In this document: piece by piece, positions 33,801 through 35,962 of the stretch | How positions within the stretch are numbered: the first letter of the stretch is position 1 | How the letters are laid out: each line of letters opens with the position of its first letter | Assembly: GCA_002471345.1 (NCBI GenBank) | Contig: DKPS01000108.1 | Span: 14,775 to 50,736, forward strand | From: Saprospiraceae bacterium UBA7328 | GTDB taxonomy: Bacteria; Bacteroidota; Bacteroidia; Chitinophagales; Saprospiraceae | Reading direction: 5' to 3' | Length of the DNA stretch: 35,962 nt | Position numbers and translations under genes: made by a program | The notes under the pieces: generated by a model | Told to the model about the DNA's origin: nothing | What the model saw: the letters and a program-made list of their open reading frames with translations, nothing else | Databases searched by the model: none

Positions 33801-34285
33801 GAGATGAATTCTGGGTTGCTTACGGTTTCTTCTATTGCTAATTTCTTAGTTTCTAGTGTGCTAAAAGTGAAGTACACATAATTATTTACATCATATATAT
33901 TTATTTGATAATCAGTGCTTGAAATTGAATTGCTCCATACACTTGCACCTTCTGCGTAGAAATATATTGCACTGTTTGGTAATAGGGGACCATCACTTAT
34001 ATTTACCTCATAAAGAGGGAGAGACACTAAATCATCAGTTCTTTTATCTGCTATTTTTTCAGGAAGCATTCCTCCTTTCTGGCCATATATATGAAGCTTT
34101 TGGCCTTCAGGAATGTCAATGTTTTGGGATGAAAGATAATTTGCATCGATTTTATATACTCCCGATTGAGATATTGGTAATTTATACCATTGACCATTGG
34201 ATAACACAGATTCGATTACTTGAGCGTTCAGTATTATACTGATACTAAGAAGTGAAAATGACAAAAACATTTTTATTCGAATCAT
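30890..34285 (-). CDS. porU: Type IX secretion sortase PorU (C25 family peptidase)
   Basis: 1131 residues from the ATG at 34285. PorU removes the C-terminal sorting domain of type IX cargo and links the protein to lipopolysaccharide. The gingipain-type (C25) catalytic pair is visible: His639 in NYLGHGGPKGW and Cys673 in TATCSFTGFDDP. A signal peptide (IKMFLSFSLLSISIILNAQ) and a long N-terminal beta-rich region come first; residues about 980-1131 hold Ig-like strands and a C-terminal type A sorting-like domain (FAYPNPFKEEVNFNIENELG onward), as in known PorU proteins, where it is not removed. An in-frame TTG at 34327 would lie inside the promoter, so it is rejected as start. porV follows. Confidence 0.92.
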   Translation of the reverse strand: MIRIKMFLSFSLLSISIILNAQVIESVLSNGQWYKLPISQSGVYKIDANYLSSQNIDIPEGQKLHIYGQKGGMLPEKIADKRTDDLVSLPLYEVNISDGPLLPNSAIYFYAEGASVWSNSISSTDYQINIYDVNNYVYFTFSTLETKKLAIEETVSNPEFISSSYQEIQRFEEDKANPLGIFPTTHGSGQEWYGDEFSNLRNKDYSILFDLSDILLDKPIQVRSEFISRSSVPTIYELTIGNEIITKNIGSVRTGDVEAIHGRKAIVNENIILPNDRPEISIHYPPVASESKGWIDFIELKFRRTLALKDNPIIVRDPLSQNYSSFGFEIQRGATDATLVWDITNPEAPTSIALSENNWAYATGSELKSFLVFDPNQINVPNSSAVAIENQNLHGIVDADLIIVYHKNWKKSAQRLAEHRRDYSNLNVEIVDVEHIYNEFSSGRQDASSIRDFAKMVRDRSENFRYLLLLGDGSYDFRGIDQTIPSESFVPTYETHESLDPLEAFPSDDYFAQLDYEEGEELRGDLDIAVGRLPARTVEEAENFVNKIIAYDLNKNSFGEWRSRIAFLADDEDSNLHLNDADVIASKVSQNHPLFNQKKIYWDAFQQESTPGGNRYPAANEQLNSDIEAGLLVVNYLGHGGPKGWSQERVLNLDDITSWSNLERLPLVITATCSFTGFDDPSLTTAGEAVIHNPTGGAIALFTTVRSVYASQNFRLTSAVFDTIFTKVDGEYMTIGEVMQSAKNTRINDVVNARKFFLIGDPSMKLAIPRQKMVTTIFNGNEVNEIRDTIGALQRIKGQTQVLNSDRTVDQSFNGIAEITLFDKASDVKTLRNDPSSFEKSFKLQKNILYSGKVTVQNGVMDFEFILPLDINYEYGLGRLSYYAVSDKGTDAAGYFEDFVIGGTSNNGVIDNEGPIIDIFLNSKEFTSGDQISLSNPIVFAEFFDESGINVSNVSIGHEIVSFLDNDTRSIQVLNQRYTSETDDFTSGNLNFRLDNLVPGVHTLTIRAFDVLNNAGSNTIDFEVVENFEGFLQSVFAYPNPFKEEVNFNIENELGETVDVDLRIYSLHGQLVYSLVRNNITNDGQISNITWDGERTSGPVSGGIYMYEVQLTSQNGEKSLKSGLKKIIMLK

Positions 34286-34312
34286 ATAGAACTCATAATA
34301 TTTGAAGTAGAA

Positions 34313-34344
34313 CAAATTTATGCGCAAATTGTATCGTTAACAAA
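34313..34344 (-). promoter_or_regulatory. Promoter of porU-porV
   Basis: Read on the minus strand: TTTG (34344-34341), 20 bp spacer, then TAAATTTG (34320-34313). This matches the Bacteroidota -33/-7 consensus (TTTG, then TAnnTTTG) closely. Transcription should start near 34307, 22 nt before the ATG at 34285, and this rules out the TTG start at 34327. Confidence 0.7.
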
Positions 34345-34390
34345 AGGCACTTGGTTTTATAACGTGGAAAACTCTGGAATCGGACATTTT

Positions 34391-35398
34391 ATGAAATATC
34401 TTTTACTGACCTTAATGATCACAATAGGACATTCAGTAGGTCAAGCACAAGATCCAATATATAGCCAATTTTACAACGCACCTTTACAATTAAACCCGGC
34501 CTTTGCTGGCAATAGTTCTTCGCCACTTGTTGCAATTAATTATAGAAATCAATGGCCCAATTGGGGACCTAAAGCTTATGCTACTTATTCCGCTTCTTAT
34601 GATCAATTTTTTGACAACATGAATAGTGGATTTGGTCTTAATATTACTAGTGACAATTCTGGAGATGGGATACTACTTACCAATAAAATTAGTGGTATTT
34701 ACTCTTACAGGTTAAAATTCAATAATGAACTTCAAGCTAAAATTGGTCTAGAAGCTTCTGCAATTCAGAGTAGATTAGCTTGGGATAAATTGGTTTTTCT
34801 AGATCAGATAGACCCTGGGGGAGGATTTGAGACGGGGGGAGGAACTCTACTTCCTACCGGAGAAATCAGACCCGATAATTTAACACAAAATAATTTCGAC
34901 TTCTCTTTTGGTATTCTATTATATAGCCCAAAACTCTATGGAGGAATTACTATTAAGCATCTTAACGCTCCTGATAATAAGTTTCTCAGCGATCCAGTGA
35001 ATTTTTATAGTGGTCTCCCAATTCGCTTTTCTATGCATGCAGGATACACAATTGACATGAAATCAGGCAATAACGGAGGATTCGGCACGTTTTTAGCTCC
35101 TAGTATGATGTTTGTACAGCAATCTGATTTTACTCAGGTCAATGCGGGAGCTCTTTTCAATAAAGAAAGCTTTTTTGGCGGAGCATACTTACGATACACT
35201 ATTTCTAACATTGATGCCGTTATTCTTTCGTTCGGTTGGAGGACAGAATTGTTTAAGATGAGTTATAGCTTTGATTTTACAATTTCAGAAGCCTCAGTAC
35301 TTAACAGTGGCGGTGCTCATGAACTAGGTATAGTTATTAATTTTGGCGCTGACAAGAAAGGAACCGATTACAACGATTGCTTTAAAATATTTAGATAA
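34391..35398 (+). CDS. PorP/SprF family type IX secretion outer-membrane protein
   Basis: 335 residues. A signal peptide (MKYLLLTLMITIGHSVGQAQ) precedes the PorP/SprF hallmark DPIYSQFYNAPLQLNPAFAG, with further family segments YRNQWPNWG and FDNMNSGFGLN. The rest is a beta-barrel pattern with alternating aromatic strands. PorP/SprF proteins help assemble or attach type IX machinery and cargo such as SprB. I place the start at the ATG at 34391, as it opens the signal peptide; a GTG at 34364 would add nine polar residues. It sits 24 bp before gldK in the same direction, matching the porP-porK-porL-porM-porN order of other Bacteroidota. It may be the porP orthologue or a paralogue serving one cargo. 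Confidence 0.85.
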   Translation: MKYLLLTLMITIGHSVGQAQDPIYSQFYNAPLQLNPAFAGNSSSPLVAINYRNQWPNWGPKAYATYSASYDQFFDNMNSGFGLNITSDNSGDGILLTNKISGIYSYRLKFNNELQAKIGLEASAIQSRLAWDKLVFLDQIDPGGGFETGGGTLLPTGEIRPDNLTQNNFDFSFGILLYSPKLYGGITIKHLNAPDNKFLSDPVNFYSGLPIRFSMHAGYTIDMKSGNNGGFGTFLAPSMMFVQQSDFTQVNAGALFNKESFFGGAYLRYTISNIDAVILSFGWRTELFKMSYSFDFTISEASVLNSGGAHELGIVINFGADKKGTDYNDCFKIFR

Positions 35399-35422
35399 TT
35401 ATTACTCCAAATTCTAAGGTTA

Positions 35423-35962
35423 ATGAGAAATATCTTTGTTTTTGTCGCTCTGGTGTCTTTGTGTGCATCATGTGGCATCATAGGGAAAGGAAATAAAGGC
35501 GGAAAATCTGGAAGATCAGCTACAACTGGTTGGAAATACAATGATACCGAATGGGGTGGATTTGAGAAATTAGATTATGAAGGTCAATTGGCTGCTCCAA
35601 ATATGGTCCTCATAGAAGGAGGAACTTTTAACATGGGACAGACTGATGAAAGCCCAATGGGTGAGTGGAATAACTTGTCTAGAAGAGTCACAGTATCTTC
35701 ATTTTATATGGATGAAACGGAAGTTCCTAATATTGCTTGGAGAGAATACGTGTACTGGTTAGAGACCAGGTATCCTACATATCCTGAGGTAGCTCAAAAT
35801 GCGCTTCCTGATGAGAAAGTTTGGTATGAAGAGCTTTCGTATAATGATCCTTTTGTGGAAAATTATTACAGGCATCCAGCTTATGATAATTATCCAGTAG
35901 TAGGTATCAACTGGAATCAAGCTCAAGAGTTTTGTAACTGGAGAACAGATCGTGTGAATGAG
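35423..35962 (+). CDS. gldK: Gliding motility / type IX secretion lipoprotein GldK (PorK), 3' end cut
   Basis: The first 180 codons are visible, from the ATG at 35423 to the window edge without a stop. The signal peptide ends in CASCG, giving a lipidated cysteine at position 17; the residue at -3 is Cys rather than the usual Leu. The mature part contains the formylglycine-generating-enzyme-like fold (MVLIEGGTFNMGQTDESPMG, MDETEVPNIAWREYVYW, NYPVVGINWNQAQEFCNWR) that is diagnostic for GldK/PorK. The protein forms the periplasmic ring of the type IX machine with GldN. It probably shares a transcript with the porP-like gene and is normally followed by gldL, gldM and gldN, outside this window. 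Confidence 0.9.
   Translation, partial: MRNIFVFVALVSLCASCGIIGKGNKGGKSGRSATTGWKYNDTEWGGFEKLDYEGQLAAPNMVLIEGGTFNMGQTDESPMGEWNNLSRRVTVSSFYMDETEVPNIAWREYVYWLETRYPTYPEVAQNALPDEKVWYEELSYNDPFVENYYRHPAYDNYPVVGINWNQAQEFCNWRTDRVNE

Noticed and set aside
34286..34327. TTG start giving a 1145-residue PorU
   Set aside because: This position overlaps the promoter's -7 element, so the codon would not be on the transcript.

Overview
The window is AT-rich and reads as the chromosome of a member of Bacteroidota, probably a Cytophagales-type marine or soil bacterium. The evidence is type IX secretion genes (porU, porV, a porP/sprF-like gene and gldK), -7 promoter elements of the form TAnnTTTG, a DUF5916 outer-membrane protein, BlaI/M56 pairs without a penicillin sensor, and weak or absent Shine-Dalgarno sequences. 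I see no phage, insertion sequence, tRNA or CRISPR array.

Layout. (1) 1-4.8 kb, minus strand: an OsmC-like protein, metZ, metX (overlapping metZ), an MFS transporter and a truncated sterol-desaturase-type hydroxylase; together methionine sulfhydrylation plus membrane functions. (2) 4.9-6.4 kb, minus strand: two small membrane-anchored proteins that look like split DUF1254 and DUF1214 halves, and an unlisted 58-residue two-helix membrane protein. (3) 6.5-14.7 kb: a regulatory block with two BlaI/M56 modules. The first is divergent from a class-A beta-lactamase-like serine hydrolase, and the gap carries four 14-bp dyads at an exact 20-bp period. The second is on the opposite strand with its own, different dyads. 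A large DUF5916 protein lies between them behind a leader rich in inverted repeats. (4) 14.9-19.9 kb, plus strand: a Gfo/Idh/MocA oxidoreductase, an MFS transporter, an exported glutathione peroxidase, a small unknown secreted protein, a DUF1330 protein and a fatty acid desaturase. (5) 19.9-22.9 kb: a DUF1684 protein and a PhyH-type dioxygenase (minus), then a divergent AraC regulator. (6) 23-26.7 kb, minus: recR, a glycosyltransferase fused to what looks like a degenerate sugar-phosphate transferase, and an M20 amidohydrolase, apparently one operon. (7) 26.9-29.6 kb: a dihydrolipoamide acyltransferase (plus), fabI (minus) and the RNase P RNA gene rnpB (plus). (8) 29.6 kb to the end: porU-porV on the minus strand and porP-like-gldK on the plus strand, two type IX secretion transcription units back to back; gldK runs off the window.

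The most notable signals are the regular operator array between the serine hydrolase gene and blaI, the two M56 proteases whose sensor domain is replaced by quite different C-terminal modules, the structured leader before the DUF5916 gene, and the glycosyltransferase fusion. All functional statements come from reading motifs and context; no database search was run.
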